A DNA stretch of 43,211 bases, taken from positions 1-43,211 of the forward strand of contig CADBAG010000026.1 in the NCBI GenBank assembly GCA_902792635.1, written 5' to 3'. The notes beneath the pieces are model-generated. The model searched no databases, was not told the DNA's origin, and saw only the letters and a program-made list of their open reading frames with translations. Source of the stretch: an uncultured Prevotellaceae bacterium. GTDB taxonomy: Bacteria; Bacteroidota; Bacteroidia; Bacteroidales; Bacteroidaceae. Shown piece after piece: positions 1 to 8,753 of this stretch; the stretch's first letter is position 1, and each line of letters starts with the position of its first letter. Made by a program: the position numbers and the translations under genes.

Positions 1-19
1 AACTAGATAAGTTGACCAA

Positions 20-54
20 GTTACGCAACAACCTAAATGAAGGTGTTGCGTAAC
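20..54. repeat. 11-bp inverted repeat near the left edge
   Basis: Two perfect 11 bp arms (GTTACGCAACA at 20-30 and its complement at 44-54) enclose 13 bases. No T-run follows on either side, so this is not an obvious terminator. The words TTACGCA, TAATTATCAG and CTAGATAAG (or its complement) also occur in the last 80 bases of the window. Both edges may therefore touch copies of the same dispersed repeat, but the element cannot be seen in full. Confidence 0.5.
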
Positions 55-124
55 TCACTAATTATCAGTTGAATAAAATTTGTTCTATGATAGGCACTTT
101 CCAACTTGAAAATTCAGAAAAAGC

Positions 125-163
125 AATAATCCCCGCAACTCATTTCGAATTGCGGGGATTATT
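125..163 (-). terminator. Terminator downstream of secDF
   Basis: A perfect 14 bp stem (AATAATCCCCGCAA, 125-138, with its complement at 150-163) has an 11 base loop. On the minus strand the stem is followed by a run of T (GCTTTTTC). It lies about 20 bases past the secDF stop codon, so it is well placed to end that transcript. Confidence 0.85.
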
Positions 164-182
164 ATATTAATAATGTATTGTC

Positions 183-3100
183 TTACGCCTTCACGGGCTC
201 AGCAACCACAGCGGCATCGTTGTCGTCGCCTTTCTTAATCTTACTACCTAACACCATGTAAGCAATAGGCGAAGCAAGGAAGATAGAGCTCAGGGTACCG
301 ACGAACACACCGACGATCATTGCGAAGGAGAACGAGCGGATAGAGTCGCCACCGAGGATGAAGATTGCGAGCAACACGATCAACGTAGAGAGCGACGTAT
401 TGATAGTACGTGCGAGGGTCTCGTTGATAGAGTCGTTGAAGATCTTCTGCTTGTCTCCCTTCGGATGCAGACGGAGGTTCTCACGGATACGGTCGAACAC
501 CACCACAGAGTCGTTGATATCATAACCGATCACCGTCAGGATAGCACCGATGAACGTCTGGTCTATCTCGAGCGAGAAGCCTATCCAGCCGTAGCACAAC
601 GAGAAGAGGCCAATGACCATCGTCGTATCGATAGCCAGAGCCACGATAGAACCGACAGAGAAGCCGACGTTGCGGAAGCGGAGCAAGATATAAAGGAAGA
701 TACAGAGGAGTGCCAGACCGACACTATAGACTGCGTTTCTCGTGATATCCTTAGCCACAGAAGGACCGACCTTAGAAGAACTGATGATAGAACCACCCTG
801 ACGGATGTCCGGGTTCTTGAAGGCCTCCACACTGGCCTGACTCACGAAGCCTGCTTTGTGCAGAGCATTGTAGAGGATGGTCTCAGCCTTGTCGTCCTCA
901 GTAGGATCATTGCTGTTGATATCCCAGTTGGTGCTCACACGGATCGTTTTGCCATCAGTACCGAGGGCGATAACTGTCGTTGTAGCGAGCTTGCCCTTGT
1001 CAGCACCCTGTGTGTTGACGAATGCGTTCTGCAGCACAGGACGGACAGACTCAACAGGAACCGACTTGTTCAGCGTCACCACATAGTTACGACCACCGGT
1101 GAAGTCGATGCTCTGGCTCAAGCCACGTGTAGCGAAGCTGATGACAGCGATGATGATAGCCACAGCGTAGCAAGCGAAGCTCACCTTGTACATAGACATG
1201 AACTTGAAGTGCGTGTTCTGCATGAGGTTCTTAGAGAAACCAGTCCAGAACTTCAGGTGCATCCAGTGACCGTGGTTAAGCTTGTATTCGTAGAGCAGAC
1301 GTGTCAGATAGACAGCGGTGAAGAAGTTACATACAATACCGATGATCCAGGTCGTAGCGAAGCCACGGATAGGACCGGTACCGACAACGAGCAGGATGAT
1401 ACCTGTGATCAATGAGGTGAGGTTGGAGTCGAAGATAGCAGAGAAGGCATTGCTGTAACCCTCAGCCACAGCTTTCTTCATGTCCTTACCCTTACGCAGC
1501 TCCTCCTTGATACGCTCGTAGACAAGCACGTTAGCATCAACGGCAGTACCTAAAGAAAGAACCATACCGGCGATACCACTCATCGTCAGGGCAGCCTGGA
1601 ACGATGTCAGGATACCGAGCGTGAAGAACACGTTGATAAGCAGAGCACCGATAGCGATAGAACCCGGGATGATGTTATAGATAGCAAGCATGAAGACGAT
1701 CAGCAGCACGAAAGCCACAATGAACGAGAAGATACCCTGCTGGATAGACTGTGCACCGAGCGTAGGTCCTACAACCTCCTCCTGGACGATATGGGCGGGA
1801 GCCGGCATACGACCCGACTTCAAGGTGTTGGCGAGGTCCTTCGTATCCTGGACGGTGAAGTTACCGCTGATAGAGCTCTGTCCACCACTGATCTCACCAT
1901 TGACACGCGGAGCAGAATAAACGACGCCATCGAGGACGATAGTGATAGCCTTGCCCACGTTAGCCTTTGTCAGCTCAGCCCAACGACGCGCACCATCGGC
2001 GTTCATCGTCATGGAGACCTCAGGCTGACCGGTCAGCTGGTTGAACTCATCCTTGGCATCGGTGATCACGTCACCCTCGAGCGGAGCACGGCCGTTGGTC
2101 GTTGTGACCTTCAGGGCATGGAGCTCGAAGATGTTCTTAGCCTGGATACCGTCAGCCGGCTTAGCACTCCAGAGAAGCTTGAGGTCGCTCGGCAGAATCT
2201 GCTTGGCGAGCTTGCTGTAGATGATCTTGTTGATAGCAGCTGTATCGCGCACGCTGGCGTAACCGCAGACGCTCAGGCCCTGGCCTGTAGTCTGAAGCAT
2301 AGCGAGCAGCGGGTGCAGCTTCTTGGCCTGCTGAAGCTGATCATCAGGAGTCATCTTGATGTCCTTCTTCGCATTCTTGCCCTTGTTGAGCTGGAACTTA
2401 GGCTGCTCCTGCTTGGCTTTCTTCACCTCTTTCTCGGCAGTAGCCTTAGCAGCAGCCACGTCCTTATTCTCCTTTGTGGAATCGGCAACAGTCTTCTCCT
2501 CAGCATCGCCGTTGGCCATACGCTGGTCGAGCTGCTGCAGATAGGGGAGCACCTCGTCGGCGTTGTAAGTCTCCCAGAACTCGAGGTTAGCTGAACCCTG
2601 GAGGAGCTTACGCATACGCTCCGGCTCACGGATACCCGGCATCTCCACAGAGATACGGCCCTCAGCGCCCTGCACCTTCTGAATGTTAGGCTGCACGACA
2701 CCGAACTGGTCGATACGTGTGCGCACCACGTTGAACGAGTTGTCGATAGCAGACGACACCTCAGAGCGCAGCACTTTCTCTACCTCGCTGTCAGTGCTTG
2801 TCGGGGAGACCTTGCCCTGGAGCTCAGTAGTAGCGAACACCTCAGCGAGCTTGTGGCCCGGAGCGTTCTTGTGATAAGCCTTGATGAAGAGTGAGATGAA
2901 GTCACCCTGTGTGGCCTGCTGCTCTTTGCGAGCCTCGTCCATGGAACGGGTGAAGGCGATGTCGGTCTTGTGGTCCGCAAGGTTCTCCACTACATCAGGT
3001 ACGGAGATCTCGAGGATCACGTTCATACCGCCCTTAAGGTCCAGACCCAGACCAATCTGCGTCTCCAAGCACTTCTGGTAGCTGTAGATGCCGAGATACT

Positions 3101-3254
3101 TCACAGAATCCTTGTAATCCTGCTGAGCAATGGCATCGGGCCGCTTGGCTGCCTGACTGTCATAATAGCTTGTGGCAATCGGGAAGCTCAAGTAGAAGAG
3201 GCTCACGAGCGTCAGAAGAACGGCAGTCGTGATAACGATTCCTTTGTTTTGCAT
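183..3254 (-). CDS. secDF: Protein translocase subunit SecDF (fused)
   Basis: Inner-membrane accessory subunit of the Sec translocase, which uses the proton gradient to pull exported proteins across. At 1023 residues it has the fused SecD+SecF layout usual in Bacteroidetes. The SecD part has an N-terminal membrane segment (about residues 7-27), the D1 motif GLDLKGG (70-76) and six-helix membrane segments around 510-660. The SecF part begins near 690 with its own first helix and the motif SIDFTGGRNYVV, and ends with the second helix set. A Lys/Ala/Gln-rich stretch at about 255-310 in the periplasmic SecD domain looks like a lineage-specific insert. The ATG start directly precedes the first membrane segment. 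It has its own promoter-like -7 box upstream and a strong terminator downstream, so it is probably monocistronic. Confidence 0.97.
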   Translation of the reverse strand: MQNKGIVITTAVLLTLVSLFYLSFPIATSYYDSQAAKRPDAIAQQDYKDSVKYLGIYSYQKCLETQIGLGLDLKGGMNVILEISVPDVVENLADHKTDIAFTRSMDEARKEQQATQGDFISLFIKAYHKNAPGHKLAEVFATTELQGKVSPTSTDSEVEKVLRSEVSSAIDNSFNVVRTRIDQFGVVQPNIQKVQGAEGRISVEMPGIREPERMRKLLQGSANLEFWETYNADEVLPYLQQLDQRMANGDAEEKTVADSTKENKDVAAAKATAEKEVKKAKQEQPKFQLNKGKNAKKDIKMTPDDQLQQAKKLHPLLAMLQTTGQGLSVCGYASVRDTAAINKIIYSKLAKQILPSDLKLLWSAKPADGIQAKNIFELHALKVTTTNGRAPLEGDVITDAKDEFNQLTGQPEVSMTMNADGARRWAELTKANVGKAITIVLDGVVYSAPRVNGEISGGQSSISGNFTVQDTKDLANTLKSGRMPAPAHIVQEEVVGPTLGAQSIQQGIFSFIVAFVLLIVFMLAIYNIIPGSIAIGALLINVFFTLGILTSFQAALTMSGIAGMVLSLGTAVDANVLVYERIKEELRKGKDMKKAVAEGYSNAFSAIFDSNLTSLITGIILLVVGTGPIRGFATTWIIGIVCNFFTAVYLTRLLYEYKLNHGHWMHLKFWTGFSKNLMQNTHFKFMSMYKVSFACYAVAIIIAVISFATRGLSQSIDFTGGRNYVVTLNKSVPVESVRPVLQNAFVNTQGADKGKLATTTVIALGTDGKTIRVSTNWDINSNDPTEDDKAETILYNALHKAGFVSQASVEAFKNPDIRQGGSIISSSKVGPSVAKDITRNAVYSVGLALLCIFLYILLRFRNVGFSVGSIVALAIDTTMVIGLFSLCYGWIGFSLEIDQTFIGAILTVIGYDINDSVVVFDRIRENLRLHPKGDKQKIFNDSINETLARTINTSLSTLIVLLAIFILGGDSIRSFSFAMIVGVFVGTLSSIFLASPIAYMVLGSKIKKGDDNDAAVVAEPVKA

Positions 3255-3332
3255 TTTGTTTGTTAGTTATTTATTTTTTGTTGTTTCTTTCTTTAAATGC
3301 ACTGAACTGCGCCTATAACGCATATAATATGT

Positions 3333-3341
3333 GCAAAGTTA
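3333..3341 (-). promoter_or_regulatory. Promoter -7 box for secDF
   Basis: Read on the minus strand this is TAACTTTGC, a full match to the Bacteroidetes -7 consensus TAnnTTTG. It implies a 5' leader of roughly 70 bases before the secDF ATG. I could not see a good TTTG -33 box at 19-23 bases, so the call rests on the -7 box and position. Confidence 0.55.
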
Positions 3342-3380
3342 CGAGTTTTTTATTTTCTTTGTGAATAAAAAGGTGGAAAA

Positions 3381-4448
3381 TTAAGGTTTTAACCAGCACA
3401 TTATGGGATAATGGTCAGAATTCTTAATAGAATTGTCCACTTTGCAGGCATAAGGCGTGAAGTCGGAGGTGCACATGATGTTGTCGATCCTGACAAACAT
3501 CATCGACTTATGATAGCTTATCCCCGGTCCATTGCCTGTCTCGATATAGCAGTCGGTGAGCCCTTTGGCAATCGTGCGGTTGGCATAGGATAGGGGAGAG
3601 TCGTTGAAGTCGCCGCACACGATCATCGGGGTGCCGCGGTGGTAAGCGATATACCTCGCCACGGCATCAGCCTCCGGAGCACGCTTCTTCGTCTGCTCAG
3701 CGAGGTGCGTGATCAGCCATTTCGACGTGCGTGTGGTTGCTCTGCCACCTAATTCGCCTTTTATCATGAGCTGAAACTTCTCTTTCTCACCCGGATTCAG
3801 CTCCGTCGTCTCCAAATGGTTATTGATGACGATGACGTCGCGGTGGTTCACCCTCAGCTTGAACGCACAGCTCATGTTGCCTTTCGATTCGTAACGGATA
3901 TGCTCTTTCGAAAGGATCGGATACTTGGAGAAGATGGTCATGAAGTCGCCTCTGTTCTTCGCCGTGTCCTTATACTGATAGACTTTTCCGAGGATAGAGT
4001 CGACCTGCACACTGCCTACCTCATTCTCAGCCGACTCCTGCAAGCACACGATATCGGCATTCTGATCCTTGATATATTCGAGGATAGGGTTAGGCTTCGA
4101 GCGATCCTCCCATCCGGCATAGTACCACACGTTGTAAGACAGCACCTTAATGGAGCCTTTAGGTGGATCTTCCGGCCAGTTGATCGGAAAGTATTTCCTT
4201 ATCGGACCATAGCATAGGATAAAGCCGAGCAAGGGCATGATGACCCACCGTGGCTTCACAAAGATCCAGAAGACGAGGAAAGCAAAGTTGATGGCGAGAA
4301 TGATGGGAAAAAGCAGCCCCATATTACTGAGTTTAGGCCATACCGTTGGGTTGACCCAATCAGCATGACCTATAAGAAACATCAGAAAGATGGAAGCGAC
4401 ATTGGCTCCGCCTATGATCTGAAAAGCTATCTTTGACAGTTTCTTCAT
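3381..4448 (-). CDS. Membrane-anchored endonuclease/exonuclease/phosphatase family protein
   Basis: 355 residues: three hydrophobic segments in the first ~95 residues, then an EEP (DNase I/AP endonuclease-like) domain. Its motifs are VLSYNVWYY, DIVCLQE (metal-binding Glu), NNHLET, CGDFNDSP and the C-terminal SDHYPI (catalytic His). All core EEP residues appear present, so it should be an active metal-dependent phosphodiesterase or phosphatase facing one side of the inner membrane. The substrate could be nucleic acid, phospholipid or inositol-type phosphate and cannot be decided here. Its ATG overlaps the stop codon of the upstream rhomboid gene in an ATGA arrangement, so the two are translationally coupled. 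Confidence 0.9.
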   Translation of the reverse strand: MKKLSKIAFQIIGGANVASIFLMFLIGHADWVNPTVWPKLSNMGLLFPIILAINFAFLVFWIFVKPRWVIMPLLGFILCYGPIRKYFPINWPEDPPKGSIKVLSYNVWYYAGWEDRSKPNPILEYIKDQNADIVCLQESAENEVGSVQVDSILGKVYQYKDTAKNRGDFMTIFSKYPILSKEHIRYESKGNMSCAFKLRVNHRDVIVINNHLETTELNPGEKEKFQLMIKGELGGRATTRTSKWLITHLAEQTKKRAPEADAVARYIAYHRGTPMIVCGDFNDSPLSYANRTIAKGLTDCYIETGNGPGISYHKSMMFVRIDNIMCTSDFTPYACKVDNSIKNSDHYPIMCWLKP

Positions 4449-5344
4449 TTCTTACTTTGATCGAAAAGCGTCTGCTTCTCCTCCTTCGTGAGACTGTCGT
4501 ATCCGCTCTTGCGTATCTTGTCGAGGATACGGTCTATCTCTTCCTGTGGCGCTTTCTGATGACCACGAAACGTCCAGTCGGGATCATCATTATGACGCTC
4601 ATAGCGCTTGATCTTCTCGCCCTCCCAACGGCTTCGCATGTTGTTGAAGAACTGCATGCCGCCTTGCAAACCATCGCTGTAAGGATGTTTCTGCCAATAC
4701 CTGATCAGGAAGAAGCCGAAGATCATACCACCAAGATGAGCTAAGTGCGCCACCTGCGAACCCGGGGAGGAGAGGGCTGAGAAGAGCTCTACAATGATTG
4801 AGCCGAGCACCATCCACTTAGCCTTGATGGGGATAGGAATAGGAATAATGAACATCTTCTCGTCGGGGAATATCATTCCGAAGGCAAGGAGCAGGGCATA
4901 AATGGCACCCGAGGCACCCACCGTCGTCCACTGGCTCAGTGCCGCATCGTTGGCGGCAGCGACCTGCATCAGCTGCGAGAAGCTGAAGCCTGAGTCGGAA
5001 GCAATGATATAGAACTGGATGAACTGTGCTATCTCCTGCATCAGTCCGGCACCTATGCCGCAGAAGAGATAATAGATGATGAAACGCTTCGGACCCCATA
5101 CGCGCTCCATCACGGCGCCAAACATCCAAAGCATGAACATGTTGAGGATGATATGCTCCCAACCGCCATGCATGAACATGTAGGTGACGAGCTGATAAAC
5201 ATGAAAATCACTTGCAAGGAAAAAATGCAGACCACAAAGATTATTGAGGTCCGTCACACCTGCCTGTGCCAAGACTAACATGCCTATAAAGCACAGAAAA
5301 TTGATGATGATGAGATTGCGTGTTACCGCCGGTATTCTTAACAT
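4445..5344 (-). CDS. Rhomboid family intramembrane serine protease
   Basis: Multi-pass membrane protease that cuts transmembrane substrates. The catalytic serine sits in GASGAIYALLLAFG and the histidine in HLAHLGGMIFGF; the L1-loop region contains HGGWEHIILNMFMLWMFG. A hydrophilic C-terminal tail of about 70 residues (KRYERHNDDPDWTF and onward) is cytosolic. A longer reading frame reaches 5407, but I choose the ATG at 5344 (MLRIPAVTRNL). An A/G-rich ribosome-binding stretch (AAGAAAAGG) precedes it, and the longer frame would run through a TAATTTTGC -7 box at 5367-5375, upstream of the likely transcript start. With this start the protein is 299 residues. It forms a two-gene operon with the EEP protein (4-base overlap). 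Confidence 0.92.
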   Translation of the reverse strand: MLRIPAVTRNLIIINFLCFIGMLVLAQAGVTDLNNLCGLHFFLASDFHVYQLVTYMFMHGGWEHIILNMFMLWMFGAVMERVWGPKRFIIYYLFCGIGAGLMQEIAQFIQFYIIASDSGFSFSQLMQVAAANDAALSQWTTVGASGAIYALLLAFGMIFPDEKMFIIPIPIPIKAKWMVLGSIIVELFSALSSPGSQVAHLAHLGGMIFGFFLIRYWQKHPYSDGLQGGMQFFNNMRSRWEGEKIKRYERHNDDPDWTFRGHQKAPQEEIDRILDKIRKSGYDSLTKEEKQTLFDQSKK

Positions 5345-5366
5345 ATCCTTTTCTTGTAAATCTGCT

Positions 5367-5375
5367 GCAAAATTA
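5367..5375 (-). promoter_or_regulatory. Promoter -7 box for the rhomboid/EEP operon
   Basis: On the minus strand this reads TAATTTTGC, a match to TAnnTTTG. It sits just upstream of the rhomboid ATG at 5344 and supports that start over the longer frame. No clean -33 TTTG is visible at standard spacing. Confidence 0.5.
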
Positions 5376-5457
5376 CGAAAAAAAGCCCTTAATGGCCCAT
5401 AAAACAAGCAAATTACGACTTTTTTTAGCCTTTTATGTCATTTTTCTCTTATTTTAG

Positions 5458-5488
5458 TTTGCCAAATAAAACTATTCCACTATATTTG
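5458..5488 (+). promoter_or_regulatory. Promoter of the HU gene
   Basis: TTTG at 5458-5461, then exactly 19 bases, then TATATTTG at 5481-5488: a complete match to the Bacteroidetes housekeeping promoter. The 5' leader would be about 60 bases, A/T-rich, with no Shine-Dalgarno motif. Confidence 0.85.
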
Positions 5489-5554
5489 TCGCTGATTTAG
5501 GGATTTAGCAAAGAAATAATCGAGAAATCTTATCATTTATATAATATTACAACT

Positions 5555-5830
5555 ATGACAAAAGCAGATTTAGTTAAGAAGATTGCAGAGGGTGCAGGTA
5601 TCACTTCTGCAGAAGCAAAGAAGGCTCTCGACGCTACCACAGAGGCTATCAAGGACGCACTCGTAAAGGGTGAGAAGCTGCAGCTCATCGGCTTCGGCAC
5701 ATTCTCCGTCAACGAGCGCCCCGCACGTGAGGGCAAGAACCCCCGTACTGGTGAGGCTCTCCACATCGCAGCCAAGAAGGTCGCTAAGTTCAAGGCTGGC
5801 GCTGAGCTCGACAATGCTATCAACGCATAA
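5555..5830 (+). CDS. HU family DNA-binding protein
   Basis: 91-residue nucleoid protein of the HU/IHF fold (MTKADLVKKIAEGAGITSAEAKKALDATTEAI...). The DNA-binding arm carries the family signature around GFGTFSVNERPAREGKNPRTGE, with the conserved Pro that intercalates in the minor groove (NPRTG). It is of normal length for HU and has the helical dimerisation N-terminus. It is transcribed alone from the promoter above and followed by a GC-rich hairpin. Strong codon bias and the A/T-rich leader suggest high expression. The 18 bases before the ATG closely match those before acpP. Confidence 0.96.
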   Translation: MTKADLVKKIAEGAGITSAEAKKALDATTEAIKDALVKGEKLQLIGFGTFSVNERPAREGKNPRTGEALHIAAKKVAKFKAGAELDNAINA

Positions 5831-5858
5831 TCACCCTACCTTTATACGCTTTTATGAT

Positions 5859-5886
5859 GGCCGCCTCAATCTATATAGGGGCGGCT
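5859..5886 (+). terminator. Terminator downstream of HU
   Basis: GCCGCC (5860-5865) pairs with GGCGGC (5880-5885) across an A/T-rich loop, followed by TATTTGTGTTTT. Stem length is short, but position 30 bases after the HU stop and the following T-rich stretch fit an intrinsic terminator. Confidence 0.6.
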
Positions 5887-5905
5887 ATTTGTGTTTTGCC
5901 GTTCG

Positions 5906-6163
5906 CACCTCGGAGAGGTGCCACATGGTTAGCCCCACGTGAGGCGTAGCCGAAACGTGGGGTGGCGGATGGGAGCGGATTACCTGAATTCCGGCCTCGA
6001 AGAGGGCGAACATGGTTTAAACACCTATTACCTATAACCAGCATCTTGCCCATGTTCGCCCTCTTCGAGGCCGACAGGTCAGGTTAAATCGCCCGAATCG
6101 AACCCCAGGTTGCGTCGCTGCGCTCCTTACCTGAGGCTAACCATGTGCAACCTCTTCGAGGTT
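5906..6163. repeat. Cloverleaf-like repeat element, family 1, copy A
   Basis: A 258 bp nested inverted repeat. The outer palindromes are CACCTCGGAGAGGTG (5906-5920) and AACCTCTTCGAGGTT (6149-6163), and the sequence inside them (CACATGGTTAG against CTAACCATGTG) continues the outer stem. Hairpin 1 is CCCCACGT/ACGTGGGG (5933-5940/5955-5962). The inner stem is a 24-of-25 bp match (5991-6015 with 6050-6074) around a 34 base loop. Hairpin 2 is CCCCAGGT/ACCTGAGG (6103-6110/6129-6136) with one mismatch. The element ends in a conserved GTTGTTCCACTA. It contains no plausible gene; reading frames through it are repeat artefacts. Confidence 0.9.
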
Positions 6164-6328
6164 GTTCCACTAAATCAATCCAAAAAGCTGAAGAACCTAA
6201 ATTACTACATTTCTACATTTCTACATCCTACAATAAGGTCAGACACAACTTAGAAATTGTTCGAGCTATACGGTTGAAATTTGGGATTCTAATAGTGGCA
6301 ATAGGGAGTAGACAAACTGTCGTTAAAT

Positions 6329-6565
6329 GCCCTCGAAGAGGGCAAACATGGTTAGCCCCACGTGAGGCGCAGCCGAAACGTGGGGTTGGAATGGTGCAGA
6401 TGACCTGAATACCGGCCTCGAAGAGGCGAACATGTAAAACAAACATCCCGCCAAGGTTCGCCCTCTTCGAGGACACCTTTCAACGAAAACGCCTCACACC
6501 TAAACCTCAGGTTACGTCGCTTCGCTCCTCACCTGAGGCTAACCATGTGCAACCTCTTCGAGGTT
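6329..6565. repeat. Cloverleaf-like repeat element, family 1, copy B
   Basis: The architecture matches copy A. The left outer palindrome is GCCCTCGAAGAGGGC (6329-6343) and the right is AACCTCTTCGAGGTT (6551-6565). Hairpin 1 is CCCCACGT/ACGTGGGG (6356-6363/6378-6385). Inner arms are at about 6412-6434 and 6453-6472, less perfect than in copy A. Hairpin 2 is CCTCAGGT/ACCTGAGG (6505-6512/6531-6538) and is fully paired here, because the base that is mismatched in copy A has a compensating change. The terminal GTTGTTCCACTA is conserved. Confidence 0.88.
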
Positions 6566-6593
6566 GTTCCACTAAATCAATCCGAGAAGAATC

Positions 6594-6720
6594 AAATTAT
6601 ATTATACCATAACATAATATTATACATAATATTATATATTTTATAATATATTATTAATATAATAATATATATAATAAATATAGTTAAAATATTATATTCA
6701 CTGAATATTCTCTTCCTTGC
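6594..6720. other. Very A/T-rich block
   Basis: About 110 bases contain almost only A and T, made of overlapping ATAATATTAT-type palindromes. Two copies of AAAATATTAATCG follow at 6724-6736 and 6741-6753. There is no gene. It lies inside the inverted-repeat-bounded segment. It would melt easily, but no DnaA boxes are next to it. Confidence 0.7.
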
Positions 6721-6944
6721 TCAAAAATATTAATCGCTCGAAAATATTAATCGGTAGGAAACTGAGAAGGTAAGATCCGACCTTATTGTAGAATGTAGAA
6801 ATGTAGAAATGTAGAATATCTATCAAGCCATCCTCTTAGAAAAAGCTTAATGTAAGGTTTGTAAGGTGAAAGGTTTGCAAGGTTATGACAGGTGTCCCCC
6901 TCCTTATTGTGAACTGTGAACGTGAACATTTTTTATTCAATACA

Positions 6945-6977
6945 ATTGCTTTATTGAATAAAAAGCATTATCTTTGC
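6945..6977 (+). promoter_or_regulatory. Promoter of the AAA ATPase gene
   Basis: ATTG at 6945-6948, 20 bases, then TATCTTTGC at 6969-6977. The -7 box is a full match and the -33 box has one change. The leader is about 25 bases. Confidence 0.7.
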
Positions 6978-7006
6978 GAAAAACTTCGTAACGAACTTTT
7001 TCGCAT

Positions 7007-8083
7007 ATGGATAATCCCTTCAAATTCGGAACGTTAGTAGACGATCCTTACTTCACAGACAGGACCGAGGAGCTCAAGCGGATAGGTGTTTTTCTGCATA
7101 GTGAGAACCACCTTATCCTCATCAGCCCACGCCGTTTCGGTAAGTCAAGTCTTGTCAGAAAAGCCGTCAAACAGTCGGGAAGACCGTTTGTATGGGTCAA
7201 CATGCAGCAAGTAGTAAGCCGCGACGACTTTGCTGTGAAAGTTCTCAAGTCAGTCTTCAAACAGTTCAAGTTTGAGAAGATAAAGCATATCTTGCGCAGT
7301 TTTAGGATTGTACCGCAGATTAGTATGGATCCAATGACAGACGATATGAGCGTGTCCTTTCAACCCCTCGTCGATGAGAAAGTGGTCTTTGAGGATGCTT
7401 TGAATCTCTTGGAGAAAGTGAGCTCGCCGGAGCATAAACTCATTGTCGTCTTTGATGAGTTTCAGGATGTGCTTGAGATTGACAAGCATATCGACAGAGA
7501 ACTGCGCTCTATCATGCAAGAACAATCGGGATTAAACTACATTCTTCTCGGCAGTCAGGAATCGATGATGACCGATATCTTCGAAAGACCAAAGTCGCCC
7601 TTCTATCATTTTGGTGAGCTCATGCGCCTTGATAAGATTCCTCATCAAGATATGTACACATATCTGAAAGACAGACTGTTGCCTATCACAAAGAATGCTG
7701 CAGATATTGCTAACAGCATTCTTACATTCACCAACAATCACCCATATTATTCTCAACAGTTGGCCTCTGCTGTGTGGGAGCTTATAGCCATCGGCAATTC
7801 TGATGAGGATATTATTTCCAAGGCTATTGTGGGCATCGTGCATGACCACGACCTGGATTATGAAAGATTGTGGCTGACATTCAATAAAACTGACCAGATG
7901 GTGATCAGGCTTATCAGTCAGGGTGACAATCCCGTGCAATCCCGTCGGTTGCCTACAAGTACCCTTACAAGCGCCGTCAAACGACTGATGAAGAAAGGGT
8001 ATGTACTGAAAGAGGAGAAAGAGAGATATCTCATGGAGGACCCCTTCTTCCGGCAGTGGGTCATCGATAAAAACAACCTATAG
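7007..8083 (+). CDS. AAA-family ATP-binding protein (ATPase_2-like)
   Basis: 358-residue STAND/AAA-type ATPase. The P-loop is SPRRFGKSS (residues 40-48), Walker B is LIVVFDEFQDV (145-155) and a sensor-like LLGSQESMM lies near 181-188. The C-terminal ~90 residues look like a winged helix (TLTSAVKRLMKKGYVLKEEKERYLMEDPFFRQW). This is the layout of the archaeal-type ATPase family PF01637 and its bacterial relatives, whose function is mostly unknown. It is a single gene behind its own promoter, next to the repeat-rich tract, and its 3' end overlaps the convergent DUF4294 gene by 6 bases. No partner DUF234 domain or nuclease is adjacent. Confidence 0.85.
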   Translation: MDNPFKFGTLVDDPYFTDRTEELKRIGVFLHSENHLILISPRRFGKSSLVRKAVKQSGRPFVWVNMQQVVSRDDFAVKVLKSVFKQFKFEKIKHILRSFRIVPQISMDPMTDDMSVSFQPLVDEKVVFEDALNLLEKVSSPEHKLIVVFDEFQDVLEIDKHIDRELRSIMQEQSGLNYILLGSQESMMTDIFERPKSPFYHFGELMRLDKIPHQDMYTYLKDRLLPITKNAADIANSILTFTNNHPYYSQQLASAVWELIAIGNSDEDIISKAIVGIVHDHDLDYERLWLTFNKTDQMVIRLISQGDNPVQSRRLPTSTLTSAVKRLMKKGYVLKEEKERYLMEDPFFRQWVIDKNNL

Positions 8084-8716
8084 CTGTCCCGCCTCTACCT
8101 GTCTTACAATGCGCTCCGTGATACGGTCGGCGCCATTGGGGTCATAGTGCTTCTTCAGTGAGGCACCGAAGATCCAGGCAAACGACTGGTAGAAACCGGC
8201 ACGGATAGGGCCAAGGAACGCCTTGATAAGGTCATAGGAAGAGTTGTTACACTCACGGTCAATGAGTTTGATGAGGAGCTTGCCCTGCGAATAGGTGAGC
8301 TTCTTCACACGCGGCGTATATTCTTTCTTGATGTCCTGCTCCACTTTTTTCATGTGTGCATCCTTCGCCTTCTTATTCGGTAACATCTCGAGATACTCGC
8401 CCGTCTCGATAATGATCCGGTCGCACTCCTTGGCGATAGGCAGCACGCGCTTGATGTTGTAAACCAATCGGTTGTAAGCAGCACGCTGAGCCGCATTCTT
8501 AAACACAGGCTGCGGATAGACCCATATATTGTTCAGTTCCACATACTGGATTGAATCCCGGCCTTGTTTCACCTTGCCTATTTTCACCATTGGCACGAAG
8601 GTAGGGTTATCCATGTCAACGTCTAAATCCTCAGGGTTGACTCCGTTGTTGCCGATATTCTGCGCCATAGCAATAAGCGGAAACACAAGTAACAATATGG
8701 TGATTAATCTTCTCAA
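8078..8716 (-). CDS. DUF4294 domain-containing exported protein
   Basis: 212 residues with an N-terminal signal peptide (MRRLITILLLVFPLIAMAQ) and a mature region matching my memory of DUF4294 (ELNNIWVYPQPVFKNAAQRAAYNRLVYNIKRVLP). The family is restricted to Bacteroidetes and has no assigned function. The start codon is TTG at 8716, preceded closely by AAAGGAA; no in-frame ATG lies upstream before a stop. A TAACTTTGC -7 box on the minus strand at 8754-8762 fits transcription from just upstream. It converges on the ATPase gene. Confidence 0.82.
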   Translation of the reverse strand: MRRLITILLLVFPLIAMAQNIGNNGVNPEDLDVDMDNPTFVPMVKIGKVKQGRDSIQYVELNNIWVYPQPVFKNAAQRAAYNRLVYNIKRVLPIAKECDRIIIETGEYLEMLPNKKAKDAHMKKVEQDIKKEYTPRVKKLTYSQGKLLIKLIDRECNNSSYDLIKAFLGPIRAGFYQSFAWIFGASLKKHYDPNGADRITERIVRQVEAGQL

Positions 8717-8753
8717 TTCCTTTAATAATCTAATGCATAAAATCTAACGTTGC

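Larger units (their letters stand above)
6205..6814. repeat. 610-bp segment bounded by 36-bp inverted repeats
   Basis: The segment 6205-6240 and the segment 6779-6814 are inverted copies of each other, matching at 35 of 36 positions. Each arm ends in a tandem of the 8 base unit GTAGAAAT. Inside lie about 90 bp of unassigned sequence, cloverleaf copy B and an A/T block. There is no transposase inside, and I see no clear target-site duplication at the edges. It could be a MITE-like insertion or an invertible segment. Confidence 0.8.

Noticed and set aside
5906-6565. CRISPR array at the two adjacent repeat copies
   Set aside because: The repeats are long, structured and not regularly spaced, there are no 25-40 bp unique spacers, and no cas gene is present.
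6594-6720. A/T-rich block as a replication origin
   Set aside because: No DnaA boxes lie near it, whereas 19.74-20.15 kb has a dense cluster.
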